Shown here piece after piece: positions 8,701 to 16,409 of a stretch of DNA of 64,000 nucleotides. Within the stretch, counting starts at the first letter, position 1, and each line of letters begins with the position of its first letter. The notes under the pieces are model-generated. The model had not been told where the DNA came from. It saw only the letters and a list, made by a program, of their open reading frames with translations, and searched no databases. Made by a program: the position numbers and the translations under genes. Origin of the DNA: JAJRPT01 sp964465945 (GTDB lineage Bacteria > Bacteroidota > Ignavibacteria > Kapaibacteriales > UBA2268); NCBI GenBank assembly GCA_964465945.1, contig CAYXMM010000007.1, positions 1 to 64,000 on the forward strand. The letters are read 5' to 3'.

Positions 8701-10408
8701 TAAAGTTAGCGGAGTCAACAATAGTAGGAAGTGCAATTATTCCTTGGTCGACTTGTGGTTTACAAGTATCGCAATCATCAGGGGCTTTAAAATTTCTCAA
8801 CTCAGTTGCATTAACTTGATATAATCCGCAATCGTCAAGAATTGTTAGAACTGGCGGTAAAGTGTCTACTTCACCTAAGTTTCTGTATGCAGTTGCAGCT
8901 CTCCAGCCATAAGAGTCAAACGAAGAGAAACCATAAACATATCCACCGAAAGCAACATCACCTTCAAGTGTATGAGGTCCAATTGCAGGATCAAGAGTAA
9001 CCCAATAAAGTTTATCATCATATTTTGTTCCAAGAGCTGGAAATTTTTGTCCAAAAACTTCTGGATTAGATGCAGAAACTAATTTTCCATCCATTTTCAA
9101 AGTTCTAATAAGTTCCATTCTTTCCTCTTCAGTAGATGCATCAGCATAAATAACTAGGTTAAGATAATTTGCCATAAACTCATTACCACCGGAAGAATTT
9201 GATGGAGTTTGGAAGATTGTTGATTTTGTAAACTGCTCCACTGCTGATACTCCAAACATAAAAGGATCATAGTCATTGATTGGAGGTAAGTCCCAATTAG
9301 CAGAGTAGGAATACTGAGCAACATAAATTGGCTTATCAGCTTTGAAATATGAGATACCTCTAATTGATTCATTAGAATGTGGCATCTCTGCTGAAACTTT
9401 GTTAAAATCGTCCCAATCACCTTTTTTAGCTAAAATACCATCCCAAAACCCAAGGTATGCTCCTGTTTTTTTATCATACCATCTAACTTCAAATGTTACG
9501 TTATCTGCACCAGCAACTACCCTAAAATAATCACCCTTGTCTGTTTGACGATTTAATTCTACAGTAACATAATTCTTACCCCAAGCAGTAACAGGGAGTG
9601 GCATAGAGGATAAATGATTTCTCCCATTTGTTACAACGAATGGTGGAATCATAACCCTTTCGTGGGATGAAAGGATTGCAATTGGTTTGTCACCTTTAAT
9701 TATAGTTCCAGACATATCAAAAGCACCTCTTGTTTCGCCTTTACCTTGTATCATATAAATTTCGCCTTTGTTAAGCGTTTTTGTGATTACTGTGTTAAGT
9801 GATCTACCGCTAAGCGTTTTAAATTCTTCGCCTCTCCCTTTTAGGTTGATAGTAATTTTAGTTTTATCTTCTGCTGCTAAAACTACAAAACCAGTTTTAT
9901 ATGAACCTGCTTCTTTAAAATCCCAATAAGAACAATGAATATATTCATAACCCCAAGCGTTAACTGGCATTGCCATATAGCCATCTGATGTTGCTGATTT
10001 TGAGTTAAGTACATAAACTGAAAATGGTTTATCACCTTCCAAGATAAACCCATTTTGACTCACTTTGTCCTCAATTCTATTTTCCATTTGCCAATTTAAG
10101 TCGTCGCCTGTACTTACGGTTACTACTCCCATAGCTGGAACATTATAACTTCTATCAAATCCGGAGGGACTGTGCATACGAACAGTTGTTTGCTCAGAAG
10201 CTGCTATATAGACTGCTAGAACCTGCTTTGGGTAATTTATGCTTGTCTCATTAGGGTCGAAAGCAATAACGAAATATTTACCCATTGTATTTGCATTAAG
10301 TAATTTTTTTTTAATTACTTCCTTTGCTTTTGGGGAAAGATTATCTTTTGAGTATAAACTCGAGGATAATAAAAAAATTGATAGAAAAAGTAGTATAACT
10401 GTTTTCAT
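5726..10408 (-). CDS. Large T9SS surface protein with IgGFc-binding-like and choice-of-anchor-type domains
   Basis: 1560-aa secreted protein. It has a signal peptide (MKTVILLFLSIFLLSSSLYS). A region at about 60-420 resembles the IgGFc-binding domain (repeated GDKPFSVYVL / GDKPIAIL strands, MPVNAWGYEY, LPVTAWGKNY). A middle third of beta-rich modules (ELTLQYKPT, EIPILFTPQ, YNFTPTSVG, DVKFIPSK) is typical of choice-of-anchor D/ASPM-like domains. The C-terminal T9SS type A domain carries VQLEVIDMSGTVV and LSSGAHIIRY. The start is well supported by a consensus AAGGAG six bases upstream. It has its own terminator, so it is probably monocistronic. Function is probably adhesion or surface coat; the N-terminal fold is shared with the 1187-aa protein. 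Confidence 0.8.
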   Translation of the reverse strand: MKTVILLFLSIFLLSSSLYSKDNLSPKAKEVIKKKLLNANTMGKYFVIAFDPNETSINYPKQVLAVYIAASEQTTVRMHSPSGFDRSYNVPAMGVVTVSTGDDLNWQMENRIEDKVSQNGFILEGDKPFSVYVLNSKSATSDGYMAMPVNAWGYEYIHCSYWDFKEAGSYKTGFVVLAAEDKTKITINLKGRGEEFKTLSGRSLNTVITKTLNKGEIYMIQGKGETRGAFDMSGTIIKGDKPIAILSSHERVMIPPFVVTNGRNHLSSMPLPVTAWGKNYVTVELNRQTDKGDYFRVVAGADNVTFEVRWYDKKTGAYLGFWDGILAKKGDWDDFNKVSAEMPHSNESIRGISYFKADKPIYVAQYSYSANWDLPPINDYDPFMFGVSAVEQFTKSTIFQTPSNSSGGNEFMANYLNLVIYADASTEEERMELIRTLKMDGKLVSASNPEVFGQKFPALGTKYDDKLYWVTLDPAIGPHTLEGDVAFGGYVYGFSSFDSYGWRAATAYRNLGEVDTLPPVLTILDDCGLYQVNATELRNFKAPDDCDTCKPQVDQGIIALPTIVDSANFKAPIIDYAKEPDKAPPAQWFGLPFDFDFNFIFEVVDKKKDGFVHFIQGDRTGENFTDTTIFYYADNLKLDKDLNYGLKRLYTTNEIKVNLISDKDFETKISEIKFKNMLGNFYTVTAPSGTLSIPPRGQIELTLQYKPTREYLDAETYTDGQYDLDSLIIVTECVEFAFPVKGQGGEPYMYVSDWNNGTVPINTALESNPGTSQNLYVQNYNRDKKRNATFPLEVYGIEVPNVTDENVTNKPLAPYTTGIDLALNVSNDFPVKYTLTHTDGDARVSLNKAYINSATTGLFERNVPFKTNAVNYLIPGGDNGDDTLSNWKTRVVSSDATISNELWNKERELRTADNNTKATVNSGIIVVKNTSTSVDQVNNITLKSIYLNSEATGDARFTSPGGNFKINLDPTIPYIKRLVDGTGNEKLVPVGATGNNTFEIPILFTPQDNYSATSHIINASVYAVVTNNGQETILDGALTGEVYLPILEAIGDTNTSAVLINTQASYTLTVTIKNVGYNGDLYVWNIANPDNSEFTYVAGSAVDNTGTAVSLPTNATPWIIPVNATYTLSYNFTPTSVGIRKANVLITHSGDIKEHEPVEESSYRQTGTAYLQAPGRSTGFYSTPLSFGPVLKCDDLNDIISVTNDGTDPITITRISLNDGTDLNNVPEFDFTYKGGNINTFVGVVIPANTTETFDVKFIPSKMPQGTFTTTRVVEIQGSYNATENPVTSSTINGLAQENIVKFSVNDNNGTKDLTPDLAITDGGFNLGIGVTLDTKTANNGWDEANITTMTFKFKYKLNWIQPTKDANGNYILKGQNGWTFNITNRELDATNEEWEILTFTGNGPAIKNDGVILYPFFNVKLPSLATDSLSLEKIEPELYDVSFGSRDLCIYNEPDKGYIDVQACAAAFRTLPIQTGQFVNNIQQTATSVNFNYAVPFESDVQLEVIDMSGTVVSMPVSGKIGRGFYNANVPLSQLSSGAHIIRYTAGPLIKIDKIIIVK

Positions 10409-10414
10409 ATCGTC

Positions 10415-10420
10415 TCCTTA
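10415..10420 (-). promoter_or_regulatory. Consensus Shine-Dalgarno AAGGAG of the 1560-aa gene
   Basis: AAGGAG on the minus strand sits six bases before the ATG at 10408. It stands out because most genes in this window have weak or no recognisable Shine-Dalgarno sequence, suggesting strong translation of this surface protein. Confidence 0.7.
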
Positions 10421-10535
10421 AAAATATTAAAATTTAATTTGAATAATCAACTATTACAATTAACTTTTTAGTGTCGATTTTGTTACACTTAATATATTAA
10501 TTTTTTTTTTAAAACATAAAAATAAGAAAAAAATG

Positions 10536-11576
10536 TTAATTATTCAAAGAATTTTCTAAAATAGTTAGTGAATTTTCAATTGAATTAATTTTAACTTTAA
10601 TACCAAGTGGCAAAGTAAATTGGTTTGAAGTGTGTCCTATTAATAAACCATAAAAAATAGGGTAGTTGTATTTACTTAATATATCGTAATATGCTTCCAT
10701 TTCTGACATATCCCAAGTTGAACCAGAGTTTTTATTACAATCTGTACATTGACCAATAACTAATCCAGAAATACTTTTCAACATTCCTGATTGCTCTAAT
10801 TGAACAAGCATTCTGTGAATTCTATAAGGTTCTTCCCCTGTGTCTTCAATAAATAAAATTTTGTTTTTAACATCTGGTTGGAATGGAGTACCCATTAATG
10901 AACTAAGAAGTGAAAGGTTACCACCGATTAATTCACCTTCAGATTCTCCTTCTTTAATTGAGTATGTTTGATAACTATTTCTAATTTCTTTATTTATTGG
11001 GTTTTGATAAGTTGGTGTTTTATTTTCAAAAAATATATCTTTAAAAGATTGCAAAGTTATTCCATCAAACGAAGATAGCATCACAGGTCCGTGAAATGTA
11101 ACTAAATTTGAAAATTTGTTAATAGCAAGGTGCATTGCAGTAATATCACTATATCCACAGAATATTTTTGGGTTATCAGCAATTAACTCATAATCAATAT
11201 GCTCGAGGAGAGAAGAAGAACCATAACCGCCACGAATACAAAAGACTGCTTTAATTTCTTCATCTTCAAAAGCCCAATGAAGGTCTTCAATTCGTTCTTG
11301 AATAGTTCTTGTTTTGTAACCTGAACCACTTAATAGATTTTTTGCAAAAATTGGTTCAAGTTTTAAGTATTTTACAATTTCATTTGCTTTAAAAATATCG
11401 TCTGGAGAAGATACTGCACTTGCAGGAGCTATGATTGCTACTTTATTACCATCGGATAATTTATTTGGTTTAATTAAAGTTCTCCCGGAGGTTTCAGTTG
11501 AAGTATTTGATTTTAAATTAATTTGAGATAGTAGGGCAGAAGCTCCTAAAAGTTTAATATAGTTTCTTCTTTTCAT
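10536..11576 (-). CDS. S66 LD-carboxypeptidase (LdcA/MccF family), Tat-type N-terminus
   Basis: Serine peptidase of family S66, 346 aa. The family trims the terminal D-Ala from L,D-linked muropeptides or hydrolyses microcin-like amides. The catalytic triad is readable: nucleophile Ser143 in GYSDIT, Glu244 in LFIEDTGE, His315 in LIGHTSNQFTLP. RGGYGS and IGGNLSLL are also family motifs. The N-terminus (KRRNYIKLLGASALL) looks like a twin-arginine signal, so the enzyme is probably periplasmic or membrane-tethered rather than cytoplasmic as in E. coli LdcA. A paralogue with the same architecture lies at 18070. It is divergent from the ppGpp hydrolase gene, with 56 bases between starts. The choice between muropeptide recycling and MccF-like detoxification is open. 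Confidence 0.85.
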   Translation of the reverse strand: MKRRNYIKLLGASALLSQINLKSNTSTETSGRTLIKPNKLSDGNKVAIIAPASAVSSPDDIFKANEIVKYLKLEPIFAKNLLSGSGYKTRTIQERIEDLHWAFEDEEIKAVFCIRGGYGSSSLLEHIDYELIADNPKIFCGYSDITAMHLAINKFSNLVTFHGPVMLSSFDGITLQSFKDIFFENKTPTYQNPINKEIRNSYQTYSIKEGESEGELIGGNLSLLSSLMGTPFQPDVKNKILFIEDTGEEPYRIHRMLVQLEQSGMLKSISGLVIGQCTDCNKNSGSTWDMSEMEAYYDILSKYNYPIFYGLLIGHTSNQFTLPLGIKVKINSIENSLTILENSLNN

Positions 11577-11589
11577 ATAATTAATTAAT

Positions 11590-11628
11590 TTTGTTGTTGT
11601 GAAAATATAAAATTAAAATTAAAATTTG
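11590..11628 (+). promoter_or_regulatory. Bacteroidetes-type promoter of the SpoT-like gene
   Basis: TTG motifs at 11591-11599 (candidate -33) are followed after about 21 bases by a -7-like AAAATTTG at 11621-11628 (consensus TAnnTTTG). The -7 element ends four bases before the ATG at 11633. Transcription would therefore start at or next to the start codon, implying a leaderless or near-leaderless mRNA. Confidence 0.4.
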
Positions 11629-11632
11629 TCTT

Positions 11633-13420
11633 ATGGAAATTTTTTTTGATTTAGAATACGAAGAAAACTTACCTATTGGTGATAATGTTGATGAAGATTT
11701 AGCTTTGCTTTTGAAAACAGCAAAGTTTAAACTTTTTGAAAAGGGTCTTTATGATGAGAAACTAATTACAAAAGCATTTTGGTATTGTGTTGAAAAACAC
11801 AAAGATGTGATTCGTAAATCAGGTAAGCCATATTATTCACATCCTTTGAAAGTTGCAATTATTTTGATTACTACATTTCCTTTAGTTGATTCAGAATCTA
11901 TCGCTGCATGTTTATTGCATGATACTATTGAAGATGTTGATGAAGTTACTTTTGAGTCTATTTCTCAAAATTTCAATCAAAATATTGCATTTTTAGTTGA
12001 TGGAGTGACTAAAATATCTACTGATTCATCGGATAAAGGAAAAAATAAAGCGCTTACTTACAAAAAAATATTCATTGCCTTAGTTCAAGATATTAGAATT
12101 ATTTTAATTAAACTTGCAGATAGATTACATAATATAAGAACACTTCACTATTTAAAAGAGGAAAAACAAAAACAAATAGCTCTTGAAACCTTAAACTTTT
12201 ACACTCCAATAGCTCATAGATTGGGTTTATCAAGAATTAAAATGGAGTTAGAAAATTTGTCATTTTATTTTTTGGATAAAGTAACATATCAAGCAATAAA
12301 AGACGCATTGAGTGAAAGAAGAAGAGAGTTTTTAAATTATATTAAAATATTCACTGACCATATTCAAAAATCATTGAATGATGCTAATATTCTCCATACA
12401 TTTTCTATTATTCATAAACATGAATATGAAATTTTTAAAATTTTACAAAATGGAAAAGCTTTAAATGATATTGATAATTTTTATTCTATTGTAATAATTA
12501 TTGAATCAAAAGATGTAACGGAGTGCTATAGGGCGCATGGAGTTTTAGCTAATGCTTTTACTGCCATAAATTTTATTGATTATATTTCCTCACCTAAAAT
12601 TGATTGGAATAGGTCATTAAATTCTGAAATTTATGGTCCTGATGGGAAAAGAGTTGAAGTAATAATTAGAACAGAGGAAATGGAACAAATTGCTGAAGAA
12701 GGTATACTCTCGATTAGCAAAATAAAAGAAAGTAGAAATATTAAAATTTTCACCGATTATGAAATTGAAAAATGGGGACAATGGGTAAGCGATATTATTG
12801 AAAGTAGGGGAGATGATGCTATTCAATTAATTTGGAATTCTATTAAGACTAATCTTTTTGATTCTGGAATCAAAGTTTTTGATAAGAAAGGAAAAGATTT
12901 TACAATTCCAGAAGGTTCTACTGTTTTAGATTTTGCTTTTGAGAAATCCGATGAGAAAGGTATACATTGCACTTCTGCAAAGGTTAATGGTATTACAAGG
13001 GATATTGGATTTAAACTAAGAAATGGCGACCAAATTGAAGTTAGTGTTTCTAAAAGCTCTTTTCCTAAACCTGATTGGACAAAATTTGCTAATACAAATA
13101 ATGCAGTAATTGGATTATATAATTATTTTAAAGGTGTTAATCAAAAGTTACTTGAAAATAATCAGCAAATTTCAAAGAATGACTATTCAATTAGAATCAC
13201 AGGTGAGGATAAAGAGAGTATGCTTCAACATATTACCGAAGCTATAGGTAAGCATAATATGATAAAATTAGAAATTTCAACAACAGGGAGTTTATTTTCG
13301 GCATCTATGACATTGAAATTAGATGAACTTAAAGAAATGAATAAGATATTTAAAAAGTTATTTTTGATTGATGGTATTCGTTCTGTAGAAAAATTAAATT
13401 CATTTTACAAAAAAAATTAA
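11633..13420 (+). CDS. RelA/SpoT-family ppGpp hydrolase with degenerate synthetase domain
   Basis: 595-aa stringent-response protein. The N-terminal HD hydrolase domain is intact: His70 in YYSHPLKVA, His96-Asp97 in LLHDTIED, and Asp163 in LADRLHNIRT. The following synthetase-like region (about 240-365) keeps the outline (YGPDGKR, EVIIRTEEM) but has lost hallmark stretches: the usual YQSLHT is WNRSLN, the DLxAxR strand reads DNFYSIV, and the AAHW end of the domain is LSISKI. A TGS domain (about 411-472) and a C-terminal ACT-like domain (about 521-590) follow. The most likely role is (p)ppGpp hydrolysis only. It is shorter than typical Rel/SpoT (about 700-750 aa). No Shine-Dalgarno is visible. 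Confidence 0.85.
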   Translation: MEIFFDLEYEENLPIGDNVDEDLALLLKTAKFKLFEKGLYDEKLITKAFWYCVEKHKDVIRKSGKPYYSHPLKVAIILITTFPLVDSESIAACLLHDTIEDVDEVTFESISQNFNQNIAFLVDGVTKISTDSSDKGKNKALTYKKIFIALVQDIRIILIKLADRLHNIRTLHYLKEEKQKQIALETLNFYTPIAHRLGLSRIKMELENLSFYFLDKVTYQAIKDALSERRREFLNYIKIFTDHIQKSLNDANILHTFSIIHKHEYEIFKILQNGKALNDIDNFYSIVIIIESKDVTECYRAHGVLANAFTAINFIDYISSPKIDWNRSLNSEIYGPDGKRVEVIIRTEEMEQIAEEGILSISKIKESRNIKIFTDYEIEKWGQWVSDIIESRGDDAIQLIWNSIKTNLFDSGIKVFDKKGKDFTIPEGSTVLDFAFEKSDEKGIHCTSAKVNGITRDIGFKLRNGDQIEVSVSKSSFPKPDWTKFANTNNAVIGLYNYFKGVNQKLLENNQQISKNDYSIRITGEDKESMLQHITEAIGKHNMIKLEISTTGSLFSASMTLKLDELKEMNKIFKKLFLIDGIRSVEKLNSFYKKN

Positions 13421-13428
13421 GTAGTATC

Positions 13429-13436
13429 TATATTTG
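13429..13436 (+). promoter_or_regulatory. Bacteroidetes-type -7 element TATATTTG
   Basis: This exact match to TAnnTTTG lies 34 bases before the ATG of the alpha/beta hydrolase gene and just after the stop of the SpoT-like gene, which suggests separate transcription of the hydrolase. No convincing -33 TTTG was found at the right distance. Confidence 0.35.
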
Positions 13437-13469
13437 TCTCATATTAATTATTAATATTTTCAGGATATA

Positions 13470-14231
13470 ATGACTAAACATAAACTTTCATTTACAGGAA
13501 CAAATAATACAAATTTAATAGCAGAATTAGATATTCCTGATAATATCGAAGAGAAATTTATCGCTCTTTATGCTCCTTGTTTTACTTGCACTAAAAATCT
13601 TAGGGCAATTAAATATATTGCACAAGCTTTAAACCAAGATGGTATTTCATTGTTTAGGTTTGATTTCCCTGGTCTAGGAGAGTCGGAAGGAGACTTTAAA
13701 GAGACTAATTTTTCTTCAAATTTAGAAAATCTTCGATTTGCATATAATTTTCTTAAAACAAATTATAGAGCACCTAAGTTGTTAATTGGGCATTCTTTAG
13801 GTGGTGCTGCTATGATGAGATTAGTAATGGAGTTAGAAAGTGTTGAAGCCGTTGCAATAATTGCCTCACCTGATATACCCTCACATCTTGCTAATAAGTT
13901 AAAAAGAAATTGGGAAGAGGCAAAAATTAACGGGTCATCTAAAAGAATTATTGGTGGAATTGAATTTGATTTGACTAAGCAGTTTTTTGATGATTTAATA
14001 GAAAATGATAAATATCATGATTTGCGTTCTATTACAAAACCAGTTTTAGTAATGTATTCAAATGATGATGACACAATTAAGCGGGAATATGCTTATAAGA
14101 ACTTTGAAGAAGTAAGCGGTCCAAAATCATTTATTGAGTTAAATAAAACGGGGCATTTGATGATGAAACCCAGCGACGCTTTCAATGTTGGTAATATGAT
14201 TTCATCTTGGGCTTTGTCGTATATAAAATAA
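13470..14231 (+). CDS. Alpha/beta hydrolase, related to the hydrolase half of hydrolase-OsmC fusions
   Basis: 253-aa soluble alpha/beta-hydrolase with the nucleophile elbow GHSLGG (Ser109). The acid is probably in the YSNDDDT loop (about 198) and the His in NKTGHLMM (about 230). CFTCTKN near 37, FDFPGLGESEGDF near 64 and HDLRSITKPVLV match the N-terminal half of bifunctional alpha/beta hydrolase/OsmC proteins. The OsmC domain is absent here: the frame stops cleanly right after the hydrolase fold at a terminator. Substrate unknown. It sits between the SpoT-like gene and convergent gdhA. Confidence 0.8.
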   Translation: MTKHKLSFTGTNNTNLIAELDIPDNIEEKFIALYAPCFTCTKNLRAIKYIAQALNQDGISLFRFDFPGLGESEGDFKETNFSSNLENLRFAYNFLKTNYRAPKLLIGHSLGGAAMMRLVMELESVEAVAIIASPDIPSHLANKLKRNWEEAKINGSSKRIIGGIEFDLTKQFFDDLIENDKYHDLRSITKPVLVMYSNDDDTIKREYAYKNFEEVSGPKSFIELNKTGHLMMKPSDAFNVGNMISSWALSYIK

Positions 14232-14256
14232 AAAAGGAGGATTAAATCCTCCTTTT
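14232..14256. terminator. Bidirectional terminator between hydrolase and gdhA
   Basis: A near-perfect hairpin, AAAAGGAGGATT / AATCCTCCTTTT, has A/T runs on both sides and lies between convergent genes ending at 14231 and 14280. It can serve both transcripts. Confidence 0.85.
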
Positions 14257-14279
14257 AAATTTAAAACAAATCTAAGCAA

Positions 14280-15566
14280 TTAAACCCAGCCACGTAGTTT
14301 ACATGCTTCAGCAACCCTTTGAATCGCAATCAAATAAGCGGCATCTCTCATATAAACATTTTTACTCATAGCAAGTTCTGCAACTGCGTGGTAAGCGTGA
14401 GTCATTTTTTGGTCTAATTTTTCCATAACTTCTTCTTTTGTCCAATAATAGTTCATATTATTTTGAACTTGCTCAAAGTAAGAACAAGTAACACCACCAG
14501 CATTACATAAGAAGTCAGGAATAACCCAAATCCCTTTTGATTTGATTACTTCGTCAGCTTCTGGAGTAGTAGGTCCATTTGCACCTTCTGCAATAAATTT
14601 AACTGAATTTGCGATGAGTTTCACTGAATTTGCATTAATCTGGTTTTCAAGAGCAGCAGGAACTAAAATATCAACTTCTTGTGATAACCAAGCATCACCA
14701 TCTAAAACTTCATATCCAAGTTCTTTTGCTTTATCGATATTGATTTCACCAAATTTATTTGTAATACTTTTTAAAGTAGTTAAGCTAATACCATCAGATT
14801 TTTTATACGTAAATGCTTTTTGCTCTTTATTATTCCAAGAAGAAACAGCAACAATTGTTCCACCCATATTGCTATATAATTCCATAGCAAATGATGCAAC
14901 GTTACCAAAACCTTGGAAAGAAGCTGTAGTATTTTTAATATCAACACCTTTTTGTTTTAATGCTTCTCTTAGAGTATAGATTACACCATAACCAGTTGCT
15001 TCAGTTCTACCAAGTGAACCACCCATTCCAACAGGTTTACCAGTTATAGCACCTGGGTATTTAGCACCAGTAATTTTCTCGTATTCATCTAAAATCCAAA
15101 GCATGTGTTGCCCATTTGACATCACGTCAGGAGCAGGAACATCTTGGATTGGACCGATTGCCTTCCAAACTTGTCTTACCCAACCTCTACATAATGCTTC
15201 TTGCTCTCTCATAGAAAGATTATGCACGTCCATAATAATACCACCTTTACCACCACCGAGAGGAATATCAACTACTGCAGTTTTCCAAGTCATCCACATT
15301 GCTAATGCTCTAACTGTATCTATTGTTTCTTGAGGATGGAATCTAATTCCGCCTTTGTTTGGACCACGAGCATCATTGTGTTGCACTCTGAACCCTCTAA
15401 AAACTCTATAAGAACCATCATCCATTCTAATAGGAATGTTGAAATGAAACTCTTTATCTGTGTTTCTTAATAGATCTCTTGTAGCTTGATCTAAATTGAG
15501 TTGTTCTGCTATTGCATCGAACTGTTGCTGCGCCATTTTAAAGGCATTAAATGAATTATCACTCAT
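14280..15566 (-). CDS. gdhA: Glutamate dehydrogenase (Glu/Leu/Phe/Val dehydrogenase family)
   Basis: 428-aa cytoplasmic NAD(P)-dependent glutamate dehydrogenase, interconverting glutamate with 2-oxoglutarate and ammonia. Catalytic Lys107 lies in IPLGGGKGGI and Asp147 in VPAPDVMS. The substrate-binding segment NKGGIRFHP (70-78) and a Rossmann motif FQGFGNVAS (217-225) are clear, as are EGANGPTTPEAD and PDFLCNAGGVTCSYFEQ. The length fits the 410-430-aa hexameric class. It is apparently monocistronic, convergent with the hydrolase and divergent from the barrel gene at 15648. Coenzyme preference cannot be settled by eye. Confidence 0.93.
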   Translation of the reverse strand: MSDNSFNAFKMAQQQFDAIAEQLNLDQATRDLLRNTDKEFHFNIPIRMDDGSYRVFRGFRVQHNDARGPNKGGIRFHPQETIDTVRALAMWMTWKTAVVDIPLGGGKGGIIMDVHNLSMREQEALCRGWVRQVWKAIGPIQDVPAPDVMSNGQHMLWILDEYEKITGAKYPGAITGKPVGMGGSLGRTEATGYGVIYTLREALKQKGVDIKNTTASFQGFGNVASFAMELYSNMGGTIVAVSSWNNKEQKAFTYKKSDGISLTTLKSITNKFGEINIDKAKELGYEVLDGDAWLSQEVDILVPAALENQINANSVKLIANSVKFIAEGANGPTTPEADEVIKSKGIWVIPDFLCNAGGVTCSYFEQVQNNMNYYWTKEEVMEKLDQKMTHAYHAVAELAMSKNVYMRDAAYLIAIQRVAEACKLRGWV

Positions 15567-15647
15567 AATTTTTTAAATTTGTTTATTAAAAATTCGTGAA
15601 TTAAATATTGTAAAATTAAAGATAATAAAATTATAAAAAAAATATAT

Positions 15648-16409
15648 ATGAAATTAAAAAATATATTCGTAATGCTAATGTTTATAATGGCTTATAAAGT
15701 TGTTATTGCCAATGAAAATGATAAGTTATATTCTTATGGAGTAAATGGTTCATTTTTGTTCTCAAAAAGTATAGCAAACTTTAAAAGTTTAGGAAATATA
15801 GCGAGTTGCTGTAATGAAAATTATTTAGGTTCATTTAGTCAGAACTATCAACTTAGTGTTTATTATAAATCAAAACTTTTAAATAAAGTTAATTATTTTG
15901 TAGATTTAGGGGTAGCTAATTATAATGATGTTTATAGTAATTATCAGCAGATTTCAATAAAAAATGGATACGCAAAGGTTAATTATGTTGAAAAACTGAA
16001 TATGTTTGCAATTCAAAATTCATTTGGAATAAATTATGATATTAATAAAGTTGGGTTGTTTTTTGGTGTTCTAACGGAAGTCAGTCTATATAGCCGATAT
16101 GATATTTATGAAAAATTAGTTGAACCATTGGGGAGTAAGTTCGAGAATGGCAAAAATATTAGAAATGATTTTTATAATAATCCAGCAAGTAATTTGAATA
16201 ATTGGAATTTTGGTTTAATTTCCTCTATTAAATATGAAATTTTGTTAAATCAAAAGGGTAGTAAAACACTTTCTCCATTTTTACGAATGGACTATATATT
16301 TTCAAATTATCAAAAAGTTGGTGAGTTTAAAAGATTTAATATTTACTTAGGAATAAGTTACAATTATAATGAATACAAAAAGTTAGATAGCCCGATAGAG
16401 CCTAGATAG
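15648..16409 (+). CDS. Predicted outer-membrane beta-barrel protein
   Basis: 253-aa exported protein of unknown function. A signal peptide (about 1-21, ending VVIANE) is followed by many amphipathic beta strands with aromatic ends (YQLSVYYKS, YFVDLGVANYND, FGLISSIKYEILL, FNIYLGISYNY), the pattern of small outer-membrane barrels. An early segment with Asn-Phe and a CC pair (NFKSLGNIASCC) recalls Ignavibacteria-type barrel proteins (recollection). Its 3' end overlaps the convergent O-antigen ligase-like gene by 8 bases. Confidence 0.6.
   Translation: MKLKNIFVMLMFIMAYKVVIANENDKLYSYGVNGSFLFSKSIANFKSLGNIASCCNENYLGSFSQNYQLSVYYKSKLLNKVNYFVDLGVANYNDVYSNYQQISIKNGYAKVNYVEKLNMFAIQNSFGINYDINKVGLFFGVLTEVSLYSRYDIYEKLVEPLGSKFENGKNIRNDFYNNPASNLNNWNFGLISSIKYEILLNQKGSKTLSPFLRMDYIFSNYQKVGEFKRFNIYLGISYNYNEYKKLDSPIEPR

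Noticed and set aside
11633..13420. Assigning RelA or a bifunctional Rel
   Set aside because: The synthetase signatures are degraded while the HD hydrolase residues are intact, so a hydrolase-only call is safer.
14542..14979. 145-codon open frame antisense to gdhA
   Set aside because: It lies wholly inside a well-supported gene on the other strand and has no recognisable motif.
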